Source: Treponema sp. | Lineage (GTDB): Bacteria > Spirochaetota > Spirochaetia > Treponematales > Breznakiellaceae | Assembly: GCA_031273405.1 (NCBI GenBank) | Contig: JAISRW010000101.1 | Span: 1-9,089, forward strand | Length of the DNA: 9,089 bases | Reading direction: 5' to 3' | Shown here: piece by piece, positions 1 to 6,647 of the stretch | Position numbering within the stretch: the first letter of the stretch is position 1 | Layout: every line of letters starts with the position of its first letter | The notes under the pieces: model-generated | The model's input: only the letters and a program-made list of their open reading frames with translations | What the model was told of the DNA's origin: nothing | The model's database searches: none | Translations under genes and position numbers: made by a program

Positions 1-625
1 TTTGGGGTTTTACCGTAAACCCCTAACAATTTGCCCTAAAACCCCAGGGATCTACCTTAAAACCCTGGGAATTTGCCCTAAAACCCTGGGAATTTACCGT
101 AAAACCCTGGGGTTTTGCCCTAAAACCCTGGGAATTTACCGTAAAACCCTGGGAATTTACCGTAAAACCCCGGGAATTTACCGTAAAACCCTGGGAATTT
201 GCCGTAAAACCCCGGGAATTTATCGTAAAACCCTGGGAATTTATCTTAAAACCCTGGGAATTTATCTTAAAACCCTGGGAATTTATCGTAAAACCCTGGG
301 AATTTATCGTAAAACCCTGGGAATTTATCGTAAAACCCTGGGAATTTATCGTAAAACCCTGGGAATTTTCCGTAAAACCCTGGGGTTTTGCCCTAAAACC
401 CTGGGAATTTACCCTAAAACCCTGGGAATTTGCCGTAAAACCCTGGGAATTTACCGTAAAACCCTGGGAATTTGCCGTAAAACCCTGGGAATTTACCGTA
501 AAACCCTGGGAATTTACCCTAAAACCCTGGGAATTTGCCGTAAAACCCTGGGAATTTGCCGTAAAACCCTGGGGTTTTTTCCTAAAACCCCAGGGATCTG
601 CCTTAAAACCCCGGAGTTCCGCGGT
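1..625. repeat. 21-bp tandem repeat array, about 28 units
   Basis: A head-to-tail array with period exactly 21 bp. From position 17 each unit starts at 17+21n, through unit 28 at 584-604, with a decayed unit at 605-625. The consensus unit is AAAACCCTGGGAATTT followed by a variable five-base tail (ACCGT, GCCGT, ATCGT, ATCTT or ACCCT). I see no insertion or deletion, only substitutions. Units 10-16 share the ATC tail, which suggests recent local duplication. The edge units are the most divergent. The array may extend past the left edge. Because 21 is a multiple of three, one frame is open and reads KTLGIYR over and over. Four of the six frames of the consensus lack a stop, however, and most substitutions in that frame change the amino acid (L/P, Y/C, R/P/L). 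I therefore read it as non-coding. There are no unique spacers, so it is not CRISPR. Confidence 0.95.
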
Positions 626-631
626 TTCCTT

Positions 632-835
632 TTAATACGAAACAAACCGTACGGTGATGTTCCCGTTCACCGGGCTGCTTCCGTAGGCGCCGTCCCATCC
701 CTTGTCCCGAAAGGCGTTGGCCCGGTTATCGTCTCTCGTGTTCACAGGCGCCGTACGTACTTGCCCGCCCCTGCTATCACCGCAAGGAGCCCCCGCCAGC
801 CGCTGCCGGTATAACACCGGCCCGTTTGTTTGTAA
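632..835 (-). pseudogene. possible C-terminal remnant of an unidentified gene
   Basis: On the minus strand a frame ends with TAA at 632-634, only a few bases beyond the last decayed repeat unit. Its last 50 or so codons look like real protein: a glycine-, asparagine- and arginine-rich stretch including RANAFRDKGWDGAYGSS and ending in VRFVSY. Codon choice resembles the window's real genes. Upstream, above about 835, the frame runs into a low-complexity polypurine tract, and the only start in reach is a TTG at 949 without a ribosome binding site. No complete gene can be drawn. The composition and a C-terminal R-F-V loosely recall the tails of formylglycine-enzyme/C-type-lectin-fold proteins, but the similarity is too weak to name a family. 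It may also be a chance open frame. Confidence 0.27.
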
Positions 836-897
836 AGGGAAGGAAAGAAAAAAGGGGGAAGAAGCAGGAGGGAAGCGGGAACGGGGGAGAGGGGAGT
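836..897 (+). other. polypurine tract with G-quadruplex motif
   Basis: About 60 bases on the plus strand are almost entirely A and G, with only a few C interruptions. Inside lie GGG at 870-872, GGG at 877-879, GGGGG at 883-887 and GGGG at 891-894, separated by loops of 4, 3 and 3 bases. That satisfies the classical G-quadruplex pattern of four runs of at least three G with loops of one to seven. It lies about 180 bp before the PRPP synthetase start on that gene's non-template strand. Whether it is transcribed or folds is unknown. Confidence 0.7.
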
Positions 898-962
898 CCG
901 CAACTTTTTTCGTGGCTACCATTTTCTTTACCGGATGAGCTTTTCCCAAAACCCGGTTGGTG

Positions 963-977
963 CGAACCTCCGGTTCG
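963..977. repeat. 15-bp hairpin, copy 1
   Basis: The sequence CGAACCTCCGGTTCG is a perfect 6-bp inverted repeat around a 3-base loop. A second copy differing only at the third loop base lies at 2185-2199, so the two bracket the PRPP synthetase gene. No T run follows on either strand, so a simple intrinsic terminator is unlikely. It resembles a small dispersed palindromic element. The GGTTCGA part recalls a tRNA T-arm, but no tRNA can be folded around it. Confidence 0.7.
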
Positions 978-1065
978 ACGGGACAGGCTCAGATGATGCC
1001 GGCTGATTGGCAGGCTATGCGGAATTGACGAAATATAGTAAAGTAGCAGGGTCGTTTCATGTACC

Positions 1066-1071
1066 GGAGGG
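1066..1071 (+). promoter_or_regulatory. ribosome binding site of the PRPP synthetase gene
   Basis: GGAGGG lies six bases before the ATG at 1077. It decides the start: an in-frame ATG at 1059 lies upstream of this Shine-Dalgarno sequence, has none of its own, and would add six residues (MYRRAY) not expected in the family. Confidence 0.8.
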
Positions 1072-1076
1072 CTTAC

Positions 1077-2180
1077 ATGCATGAATTTGTCGTTGCCGCC
1101 ACCAGATCCATGCGGGATTATGCCGCCCGTGTAATCGGGCATCTGGTTAAAAAGCCGGATTATGCCCCCCTGAGGGAGACCATAAACGGGGTGGATATCC
1201 TGAATACCGACCGTTTTGCCGACGGCGAAATGGAAGTGTCTATCTCCAAGTCTATACGCGGCAAGGACGTGGTTCTTTTTGCCAGCTGCGCGAAGAATAA
1301 CGCGGGAATAGGGGTAGGAGAGGCTAAAATCGAGCTTTATCATACCGTCGACGCCTTTAAACGTTCCCAGGCCGGGAACATAGTGGTTTTTGAGCCGTTT
1401 ATATCTTGTTCCCGCTCGGATAGAACCACCCGCCGCAATTCCGTCGGCCTCTGGGTCCATTTCAAAACCCTCACCGCCCTGGGGGTCAATCATATCGTTA
1501 CCTTTCAGCTTCATTCCAATAAATCCGAGTCCATGCTGGATCCCACGATATGTACGATCGACGATATTCCCGCCATGTCCCTTCTGGAGCGCTATTTATG
1601 CGACGCCTATATCCGGGAAATGCAGGTTTTGGAAAACCAGGTGCGGCCTCACTGGGCCTTCTGTTCTGTGGACGCCGGGGGAGAAAAGCTGGCCCGGGGG
1701 TTTGCCAACGCCTTCGGCGCTCCCCTGGTGGTGGCCCATAAACAGCGGGATTATTCCAAAGCCAACAGCATAGAATCCATCAATATACTTTCCCACGAAC
1801 CTCTGGACGGCAAGGTCCTCTGGATTATTGACGACATGATAGATACGGCCGGCTCGGTTGAAAGCCTCATCCGGACCTTAAGCGGTCTAAAACCAGCGGA
1901 AATCAACGTCATCGCGGTTCACGCCCCTTTTTCCGATCCCGCGGCCAAAAGGCTGCGGCAGCTTTCGGAAGAAGGGCTCTTGAACCGTATCATCGTATCC
2001 GATACGGTCTGCCGCAATTCCTGCATACCCGATGATATTCCCCATCTTGATGTCGTGCCTTCGGCGGAATTATCCGCCCGGGTTATATCCACGCTGGTTA
2101 GCCATACGTCAATGAGTAAGCTCATGAGGAATTTTAACGCGGAGATCTATCTTAGGTCGCCGAATCTGTTTAACCGGTAG
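1077..2180 (+). CDS. prs: ribose-phosphate pyrophosphokinase (PRPP synthetase), divergent
   Basis: A cytoplasmic enzyme of 367 residues. The family transfers pyrophosphate from ATP to ribose 5-phosphate to make PRPP for nucleotide, histidine, tryptophan and NAD synthesis. Family motifs appear in order. FADGE at 47-51 leads into the strand E-V-x-I-x-x-S-I-R-G-K-D. RSDR at 113-116 stands where most members have RQDR in the ATP loop. LHSNKSE around 145-151 carries the catalytic-loop histidine 146. VDAGGEKLARGFA at 198-210 corresponds to the usual P-D-x-G-G segment. The PRPP-binding signature IIDDMIDTAGS is at 250-260. The protein is about 50 residues longer than the roughly 315-residue bacterial type, with an insertion near 72-95 and a C-terminal extension. 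The start at 1077 follows GGAGGG. The gene stands alone on the plus strand and converges on dtd. The general family is secure; because the ATP loop is altered, catalytic properties could differ from classical enzymes. Confidence 0.92.
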   Translation: MHEFVVAATRSMRDYAARVIGHLVKKPDYAPLRETINGVDILNTDRFADGEMEVSISKSIRGKDVVLFASCAKNNAGIGVGEAKIELYHTVDAFKRSQAGNIVVFEPFISCSRSDRTTRRNSVGLWVHFKTLTALGVNHIVTFQLHSNKSESMLDPTICTIDDIPAMSLLERYLCDAYIREMQVLENQVRPHWAFCSVDAGGEKLARGFANAFGAPLVVAHKQRDYSKANSIESINILSHEPLDGKVLWIIDDMIDTAGSVESLIRTLSGLKPAEINVIAVHAPFSDPAAKRLRQLSEEGLLNRIIVSDTVCRNSCIPDDIPHLDVVPSAELSARVISTLVSHTSMSKLMRNFNAEIYLRSPNLFNR

Positions 2181-2184
2181 CAAT

Positions 2185-2199
2185 CGAACCTCTGGTTCG
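2185..2199. repeat. 15-bp hairpin, copy 2
   Basis: CGAACCTCTGGTTCG begins five bases after the PRPP synthetase stop codon. It has the same 6-bp stem as the copy at 963-977, with one base changed in the loop. It could form a hairpin at the 3' end of the prs transcript, but no T run follows, so termination here would be weak or factor-dependent. Confidence 0.65.
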
Positions 2200-2216
2200 C
2201 GGAGCCCCGAAGGCGC

Positions 2217-2248
2217 AGAAAGGAAGAACAAGACGGTTTTCTTCCGTC
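2217..2248 (-). terminator. possible terminator after dtd
   Basis: Read on the minus strand, GACGG and CCGTC (2244-2248 and 2232-2236) form a 5-bp stem around a 7-base A-rich loop. A T- and C-rich stretch, TTGTTCTTCCTTTCT, follows. It begins about 16 bases past the dtd stop and sits between two convergent genes, where a terminator is expected. The short stem and interrupted T run make it a weak candidate. Confidence 0.35.
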
Positions 2249-2264
2249 ATCTGAGGCAATATTA

Positions 2265-2729
2265 TCAGGCCGGTTCACGGGAGTCCAGCAGGATCGTTAC
2301 CGGGCCGTCGTTGGTGTAGCTGACTTCCATGCGGGCGCCGAATACCCCGGCTTCGCAAGAGAGACCCTGTTCCCGTATTTTTTCCATGAAAAAATCGTAG
2401 AGCTTTTTCGCTTCCTCCGGCTCAGCGGCCTCGCCGTAATAGGGCCGCCGCCCCTTCCTGGCGTCGGCAAGGAGGGTAAACTGGGACACTGCCAGGACCG
2501 CCCCCGGCGGAACCCCTTCCGGGGCGTCCTTGAGGGAAAGGTTCATCTTGCCCAGGGAGTCCTGGAGGATCCGCAGGTTGGCGACCTTTTCAGCCAGCTT
2601 TGCCGCGTCCGCCTCGCGGTCGCCCCTGGCGACCCCAAGATAGACCAGGAGGCCGGCGGCGATGCTGCCTGTCACGCGGCCTTCCACGGAGACCGACGCG
2701 TTTTTTACCCGCTGGACGACTGCTTTCAT
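2265..2729 (-). CDS. dtd: D-aminoacyl-tRNA deacylase
   Basis: A cytoplasmic homodimeric enzyme of 154 residues. The family hydrolyses D-amino acids (and glycine) mischarged onto tRNA, clearing them before they reach the ribosome. Diagnostic motifs are present: an N-terminal [13 protein letters not shown], GKMNLSL at 60-66, SQFTL at 82-86 with the key threonine, and NDGPVT at 140-145, the Gly-cis-Pro motif that excludes L-amino acids. Length is close to the usual 145-150, the extra residues being a short proline/glycine loop near 69-77. The ATG overlaps the stop of the upstream TPR gene by four bases (ATGA). No strong Shine-Dalgarno is visible, so translation is probably coupled. It is the last gene of the minus-strand cluster. 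Confidence 0.96.
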   Translation of the reverse strand: MKAVVQRVKNASVSVEGRVTGSIAAGLLVYLGVARGDREADAAKLAEKVANLRILQDSLGKMNLSLKDAPEGVPPGAVLAVSQFTLLADARKGRRPYYGEAAEPEEAKKLYDFFMEKIREQGLSCEAGVFGARMEVSYTNDGPVTILLDSREPA

Positions 2730-3883
2730 AGCCGCCGGCGGGAAGCGCCGGAATCCTGGTTTTGCGCACCCTCCTGATCCAGGAGGCCCGCCTGGTTGAG
2801 GGCCACTCCGGCGATGCGGATTTCAGGCCCTTTCTCGCCGAGGAAGGGAACGATCCTGCCCAGGATCTCCACAGGCTGTTCGGGATTAACCGGGATGGCG
2901 AAATCATAATCTACCCTCACGATGCCTTCGATGGTGCGCCGGGTATCATAGCCTACAAGAAAGTCAAAGGAAGTATGATTCTGCTCGATATTCAGATTAC
3001 CGGCGATTCCCCGCCAGATGATATGGCAATCCCGGTAGAGGGCGGGCTCCTTAATCACTTCCCCATAGGAAAAGCGGTCCTTCAAGGTATCAAAGCCGGG
3101 AACTTCCAGATAGGAAAGAAGAATCCGGGCCTTGTTTTTTACCGGTTCGGGACTGTTGGATTCCAGCAGATGATTGAGGTTTACCCTGGCTTTTTCATCA
3201 CGGTATGACGCAAAAAGCTTCCTGGCCTCATTGTATTTATCGACCACCTCTTTGCGGGTAAGCACATAGCGGTAGCTCCCGTCTATCTGCATGGGCGCGT
3301 CCCGTTCTTCCGTGTGGAGCCCGAGTTCCTTTGGCTCCTCCCGTGTAAAACCGGCGCCGAAGGGCAGAGCGGGCTTGGCGATTCTGACGCCCGCCGCGGC
3401 GCCCGCTATCAGCAGCGCTATCAGGACGGCGGCTCTGATCCTGGCAGGCGAAAGAGGAACCTTCGGCAGGGGCGGAAAAAGAACCGGGAGTTTCCCCGAG
3501 TCAATCCAGGCCGCAATGTTTTCCGGTCCCGGATGTTTGCGGATTATCTTTAAGGCCCTTTTCGCGGTTTTGTTGTTTTCATCCAGTTCCTGGACTTCAA
3601 GATAAAGATCCAGGGCCTTGTCGGTGTCCCCGTGATTAAGGTGGAGAACCGCCAGCCCCAGGAGCACCGAAGGATCTCGCATCTTCTGCTCTCTTGCCAG
3701 CCTAAAATAGCTCAGGGCCATGCCGAAAATCTGGGCATAGAGGTAGGAAACGCCAAGGAGATAGTAATAGGTAAAGGAGCCGTAGTAACGGTTTACCTCG
3801 GGTTCCAGAAGTTTTATAGCCCCGTCATAATTCCTGCTCCTCGCCAGGCGGGCCGCTTTAGTTAAAACAGGGTCGAAGGTCAT
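2726..3883 (-). CDS. membrane-anchored TPR protein, function unknown
   Basis: A 385-residue protein not recognised as any named family. Residues 1 to about 115 form TPR-like helical repeats (for example the F-x-M-A-L-S-Y-F-x-x-A pattern and G-D-x-x-K-A-L-x-L-Y). A proline-rich segment (131-144) leads to one hydrophobic helix at about 149-168. The remainder, about 200-265, is again helical and TPR-like. It is followed by a beta-rich C-terminal domain (275-365), with R-G-I-A-G-N and V-E-I-L-G-R-I strands that could be a small OB- or SH3-like barrel. There is no signal peptide, so the N-terminal TPR is predicted cytoplasmic and the C-terminal half extracytoplasmic. That is an inference from a single helix after a charged region. 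It starts four bases after the stop of the preceding gene, with only a weak ribosome site, and ends overlapping dtd. It probably acts as a scaffold linked to the two secreted proteins encoded upstream. Confidence 0.85.
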   Translation of the reverse strand: MTFDPVLTKAARLARSRNYDGAIKLLEPEVNRYYGSFTYYYLLGVSYLYAQIFGMALSYFRLAREQKMRDPSVLLGLAVLHLNHGDTDKALDLYLEVQELDENNKTAKRALKIIRKHPGPENIAAWIDSGKLPVLFPPLPKVPLSPARIRAAVLIALLIAGAAAGVRIAKPALPFGAGFTREEPKELGLHTEERDAPMQIDGSYRYVLTRKEVVDKYNEARKLFASYRDEKARVNLNHLLESNSPEPVKNKARILLSYLEVPGFDTLKDRFSYGEVIKEPALYRDCHIIWRGIAGNLNIEQNHTSFDFLVGYDTRRTIEGIVRVDYDFAIPVNPEQPVEILGRIVPFLGEKGPEIRIAGVALNQAGLLDQEGAQNQDSGASRRRL

Positions 3884-3887
3884 ATCA

Positions 3888-4973
3888 TTACCGGGGAGCG
3901 GGGGTGTCCCTTAACTTATTGCGTTCCCTGAGCTGATCCAGCACCGTCTCTATGGCCGCCATATCGTCCTCCTTAACCGAACCTGAGGCTATGTATTGTT
4001 CAATCTGTTCAAGTATGGAACGGATCATTTCCAGATCCTTTTCCCGGGAAGCGGAATCGCCGGACCGGAGCGCCTGGGCGGCAACAGCGCTGTCGCTGAG
4101 GATCCTGGCCAGGGTCGGCTCCGGTTTTTCCCCGGCCGCGCCGGCGGCGAAGCCCCTTTCGTCGGAGGCGGCCAGCACTATGGTAAAGGAAAAGGTTTCT
4201 TCCCTGTTGAGGAAACGGGGCTCGAAATAATAGCACACCGCCGAATCGCCCACCGAATAGGGGGGCAGATTGAAATTCCTCCCCTGCCTGTAGGGAATCT
4301 TCCAGGACACGTCGCTAAGCCGTTTCCAGTTGGCAAAATAAAGGCTGTCGGGTTCTTCGCCGTTTTCCGCCGATCCGAACATGCTGCCCATGAGGGAGCG
4401 CTGCTGGTTTTTAGAAAACCACCACCCGTCGGGGCTTCCCTTTTCCAGGAAAATTTCGGAGCCGATGGCGCGTTTATCGGTGATAAAGGGCGGCCGGGAC
4501 GAATTTTCGCCTAAATCGGTATCCAGCAAAAACCTGACGCCTACCCTGGCCTGCTGGAGGCTTTGGTTTTTGACGGTGATTCTCAGGGATATCCCGTTGG
4601 ACGAATTCGCCCCCGGGGTTTTTATAAACGAAAATTCTTCGGTAATCACCAGAAAGGGCGATTCAAAAACGAAAGAAGGCCTGGAGCCGTTTCCTCCGGC
4701 TCTGGTTCTGAAAGCAGAAGTATCCCCCAGCTTATAGATCCGGTCATTGAAAAAGATCGAAAGAAAGCTGGTCCGGGGGTCCTGGTCGGCGAAAAGGGCT
4801 TCGTGCCTGCCCTGGGAATTCGCGTCTATGCTATAGAGGGAGAAACGGCCTGTCTCCTCGTGGAGAACCAGCCGGACGGATCCGTCGGTAAATTCGGCCG
4901 CTCCCGCGGGAGGCAGGAGGGAAAAAAACACCCCCAGGAGAACAGCCGCCCTCCCTGCCTTAATGACCCTCAT
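3888..4973 (-). CDS. secreted protein of unknown family
   Basis: A 361-residue protein that I do not recognise. It begins with a clear Sec signal peptide: basic start RVIKAGR, hydrophobic core to about residue 20, and a probable cut after A25 or A26 (A-G-A-A). No lipobox cysteine is seen, so it is probably periplasmic or exported rather than a lipoprotein. Residues 27 to about 270 are beta-rich with many aromatic and polar alternations, suggesting a beta-sandwich. They include the stretch GVRFLLDTDLGE at 145-156 and GWWFSK at 183-188. Residues 286-355 are predicted as charged alpha helices (for example E-M-I-R-S-I-L-E-Q-I-E-Q-Y-I). AAGGA lies nine bases before the ATG. The start overlaps the stop of the upstream TPR gene (ATGA), and the next gene begins four bases after its TAA, so it belongs to a coupled envelope unit. 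A carbohydrate- or peptidoglycan-binding role is conceivable but unsupported. Confidence 0.85.
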   Translation of the reverse strand: MRVIKAGRAAVLLGVFFSLLPPAGAAEFTDGSVRLVLHEETGRFSLYSIDANSQGRHEALFADQDPRTSFLSIFFNDRIYKLGDTSAFRTRAGGNGSRPSFVFESPFLVITEEFSFIKTPGANSSNGISLRITVKNQSLQQARVGVRFLLDTDLGENSSRPPFITDKRAIGSEIFLEKGSPDGWWFSKNQQRSLMGSMFGSAENGEEPDSLYFANWKRLSDVSWKIPYRQGRNFNLPPYSVGDSAVCYYFEPRFLNREETFSFTIVLAASDERGFAAGAAGEKPEPTLARILSDSAVAAQALRSGDSASREKDLEMIRSILEQIEQYIASGSVKEDDMAAIETVLDQLRERNKLRDTPAPR

Positions 4974-5926
4974 CTGTTTGTTTCCTTTATGAGTTGGTCC
5001 CGAATTTCCTCCGCCTCGGATTTCAGGGTCCTCAGCCTTCCCGTGGGAGAAGAAGGCGGGGGAGAACTCCCCTGGTTTTGCCGCAGGGTTTCTTCCAGGA
5101 TTCTGATGCGCTCTTCCGCCGCGGCAAGCTGCTCCCTGTACCGGGCGTTGGAAAGCTCAAGATCCGCAAGCCGTGTGTCTTTGAGCATATCGGCGATCCG
5201 TTTTTGATAGGCAATCAGGGCCTGATCGTAGGAGCGTTCCCGGCGCTCATATTCTTCCAGGGTTTTGAGGGATTCTTCATGGCTCCACTTAAGGAGGCTC
5301 AGGAGTTCCGCTTCGACTCTTTTTTGGTTTATCAAAGCCAGGCGGTAAGAAGCGGCTTCGTATTTGGCGCTCTGGGGATAGGATTCGGTGAGAAGGAGAA
5401 ACATCTCTCCCGCCCTGTCCAAAAGGCCCATGGAATACAGGCATTCCCCGACCCAGTAAAGGGCTGCGGATTTCATTGCCGAATCCTGGGGCGAAAGGGT
5501 TTCAGGAGCCCCCGGAATGGAGTCGGCGTAGTTTTTGAGGACTATGATGGCTTCATCATAATTTCCCAGCGAAAACAGGGTCCTGCCTTTATAATAGCCC
5601 AGCTCGCCGACGCGCCGGTTTGCAGGATCCGACCGTTCCAGCTCTTCCATGTCCCGGAGAGCCCCTTCATAATCGCCCATAGCCAGTTCCGAAAGGCTGA
5701 GCCAAAACAAGGCTTCGCTCCGCACGCCCCCGGGAGAACCCCGGCCCGTCAGGGGGCGCAACGCCCCGGCGGCTTCCCCCCATCTGCCCTGGCCGTAAAG
5801 GTCTATTCCCGCCTGCATTTCCGATGAAGCGCCGCCGGTCCCGGCATCCGCCGGCAGAGACAGGGAAAAGATCCCCGAGAGCGCCGCCAGCAGCGCTATG
5901 CATATGGCCTTTCTGTTTTTAAGCAT
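4970..5926 (-). CDS. secreted TPR/coiled-coil protein
   Basis: A 318-residue exported protein. Residues 1-28 are a signal peptide (K-N-R-K, hydrophobic core, A-D-A cut site); no lipobox cysteine is present. TPR-like repeats span about 36-200, with typical signatures such as A-L-F-W-L-S-L-S-E-L-A-M-G-D-Y-x-x-A-L, Y-Y-K-G-R-T-L-F-S-L-G-N-Y-D-E-A-I and A-L-Y-W-V-G-E-C-L-Y. Residues about 205-285 form a charged, probably coiled-coil helix rich in E, R, L and A. A proline/serine linker (289-295) and a short terminal helix follow. The order (signal, TPR, coiled coil) reverses that of CpoB/YbgF, a periplasmic TPR protein of the Tol system, so the resemblance is only general. A good ribosome site (AGGAG at 5933-5937) precedes the ATG by six bases, giving the strongest independent start in this part of the cluster. 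It is the first gene of the three-gene envelope unit. Confidence 0.87.
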   Translation of the reverse strand: MLKNRKAICIALLAALSGIFSLSLPADAGTGGASSEMQAGIDLYGQGRWGEAAGALRPLTGRGSPGGVRSEALFWLSLSELAMGDYEGALRDMEELERSDPANRRVGELGYYKGRTLFSLGNYDEAIIVLKNYADSIPGAPETLSPQDSAMKSAALYWVGECLYSMGLLDRAGEMFLLLTESYPQSAKYEAASYRLALINQKRVEAELLSLLKWSHEESLKTLEEYERRERSYDQALIAYQKRIADMLKDTRLADLELSNARYREQLAAAEERIRILEETLRQNQGSSPPPSSPTGRLRTLKSEAEEIRDQLIKETNR

Positions 5927-5961
5927 CCTTTGCTCCTATATCTGTTTTCGGCCTATTCCGG

Positions 5962-6612
5962 TCAACCCTTAAGGAACTGGACAACAGCTTTTTTATCCGG
6001 CGCTTTGAAAAAAGCCTCGCCGGCGACCATGACATCCGTTCCGGCCTCCCGGGCCAGGGCGGCGGTGGATGCGTTGATTCCCCCGTCTACCGAAATCAGA
6101 TAGGAAAGGCGCCTTTCTTCCCGGATGCGGACCAGCTTTTTGACCTTTTCCAGGCACCCGCCTATCAGGGATTGGCCCCCGAAACCGGGATCGACCGTCA
6201 TGACCAGCACCAAATCCGCGGCCGGCAGGACTTCCTCTATCCCGGAGACAGGGGTGGAAGGCACGATGCTGATCCCGGATTTTTTCCCTAAATCCCGGAT
6301 GTGTTTAAGGATACGGTGAAGGTGCACCGCCGCCTCGGCGTGGAAGGTGATATAATCGGCCCCGGCCTGGGCGAAGGCATCGATAAGCCCGCCGGGATTG
6401 CTGACCATGAGGTGAACGTCGAAAACCGAAGAGCTCAGGGGCCTGAGATCCGCCGCCATTTTGGGGCCAAAGGTCAGATTAGGGACAAAATTTCCGTCCA
6501 TCACGTCCAGATGGGTCCATTCGGCCCCGGAAGAGTCGATATCGGCCAGCGCCGCGGCCAGACGGGAGAAATCCGCCGCCAGAACCGAAGGGGCGATGAT
6601 AGGTTTCCTCAT
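5962..6612 (-). CDS. rpe: ribulose-phosphate 3-epimerase
   Basis: A cytoplasmic TIM-barrel enzyme of 216 residues, the normal family size. The family interconverts D-ribulose 5-phosphate and D-xylulose 5-phosphate in the pentose-phosphate pathway. Motifs are in order: APSVLAADF at 7-15, HLDVMDGNFVPN at 34-45, DVHLMVSNP at 65-73, MTVDPGFGGQ at 138-147 (phosphate and loop region) and ISVDGG at 173-178. The four expected metal ligands H34, D36, H67 and D176 are all present. The usual N-P-A-T-P segment reads V-P-S-T-P here. The frame stays open another 41 codons upstream to a GTG, but that part resembles no epimerase. The family N-terminus M-R-K-P-I-I-A-P-S fixes the start at 6612. No good ribosome site precedes it. 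Rpe may work with UxaC in handling uronate-derived sugars and with Prs in supplying pentose phosphates. Confidence 0.96.
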   Translation of the reverse strand: MRKPIIAPSVLAADFSRLAAALADIDSSGAEWTHLDVMDGNFVPNLTFGPKMAADLRPLSSSVFDVHLMVSNPGGLIDAFAQAGADYITFHAEAAVHLHRILKHIRDLGKKSGISIVPSTPVSGIEEVLPAADLVLVMTVDPGFGGQSLIGGCLEKVKKLVRIREERRLSYLISVDGGINASTAALAREAGTDVMVAGEAFFKAPDKKAVVQFLKG

Positions 6613-6647
6613 ATTTTTATGATAATCCCCAAAAACCGTCTTGTACA
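6613..6647 (-). promoter_or_regulatory. weak promoter candidate for rpe
   Basis: On the minus strand TGTACA (6642-6647) is followed after 17 bases by TATCAT (6619-6624), matching a sigma-70-type promoter at 4 of 6 and 5 of 6 positions. Transcription would begin almost at the ATG, which would fit the missing ribosome site (a leaderless message). It lies in the 119-base gap between recQ and rpe, the longest gap in the cluster. Such a match can arise by chance. Confidence 0.2.

Noticed and set aside
1..625. CRISPR array or telomere-like repeat
   Set aside because: There are no unique spacers. The CCCTAAAA words resemble eukaryotic telomere repeats only because the 21-bp unit joins CCCT to AAAA in some copies.
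2..814. Long plus-strand open frame of KTLGIYR repeats followed by about 60 other residues
   Set aside because: A period divisible by three keeps a frame open automatically, and four of six frames of the consensus lack stops. Substitutions mostly alter amino acids, no ribosome site or ATG is visible, and the non-repeat tail is antisense to a more protein-like frame.
963..985. tRNA T-arm (GGTTCGA)
   Set aside because: The neighbouring bases do not form a T stem, and no acceptor, D or anticodon arm can be drawn.
1007..1039. Promoter for prs (TTGGCA and TATAGT)
   Set aside because: The spacing is 21 bases, too long for a standard promoter. TTGACG at 1025 is too close to TATAGT to be its partner.
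777..1514. Minus-strand open frame of 245 codons across the prs start
   Set aside because: It overlaps the conserved motifs of the PRPP synthetase on the opposite strand and has no family resemblance.
4563..5827. Overlapping plus-strand open frames opposite the envelope genes
   Set aside because: They are antisense to genes with signal peptides, ribosome sites and coupled stops, and they span gene borders without recognisable domains.
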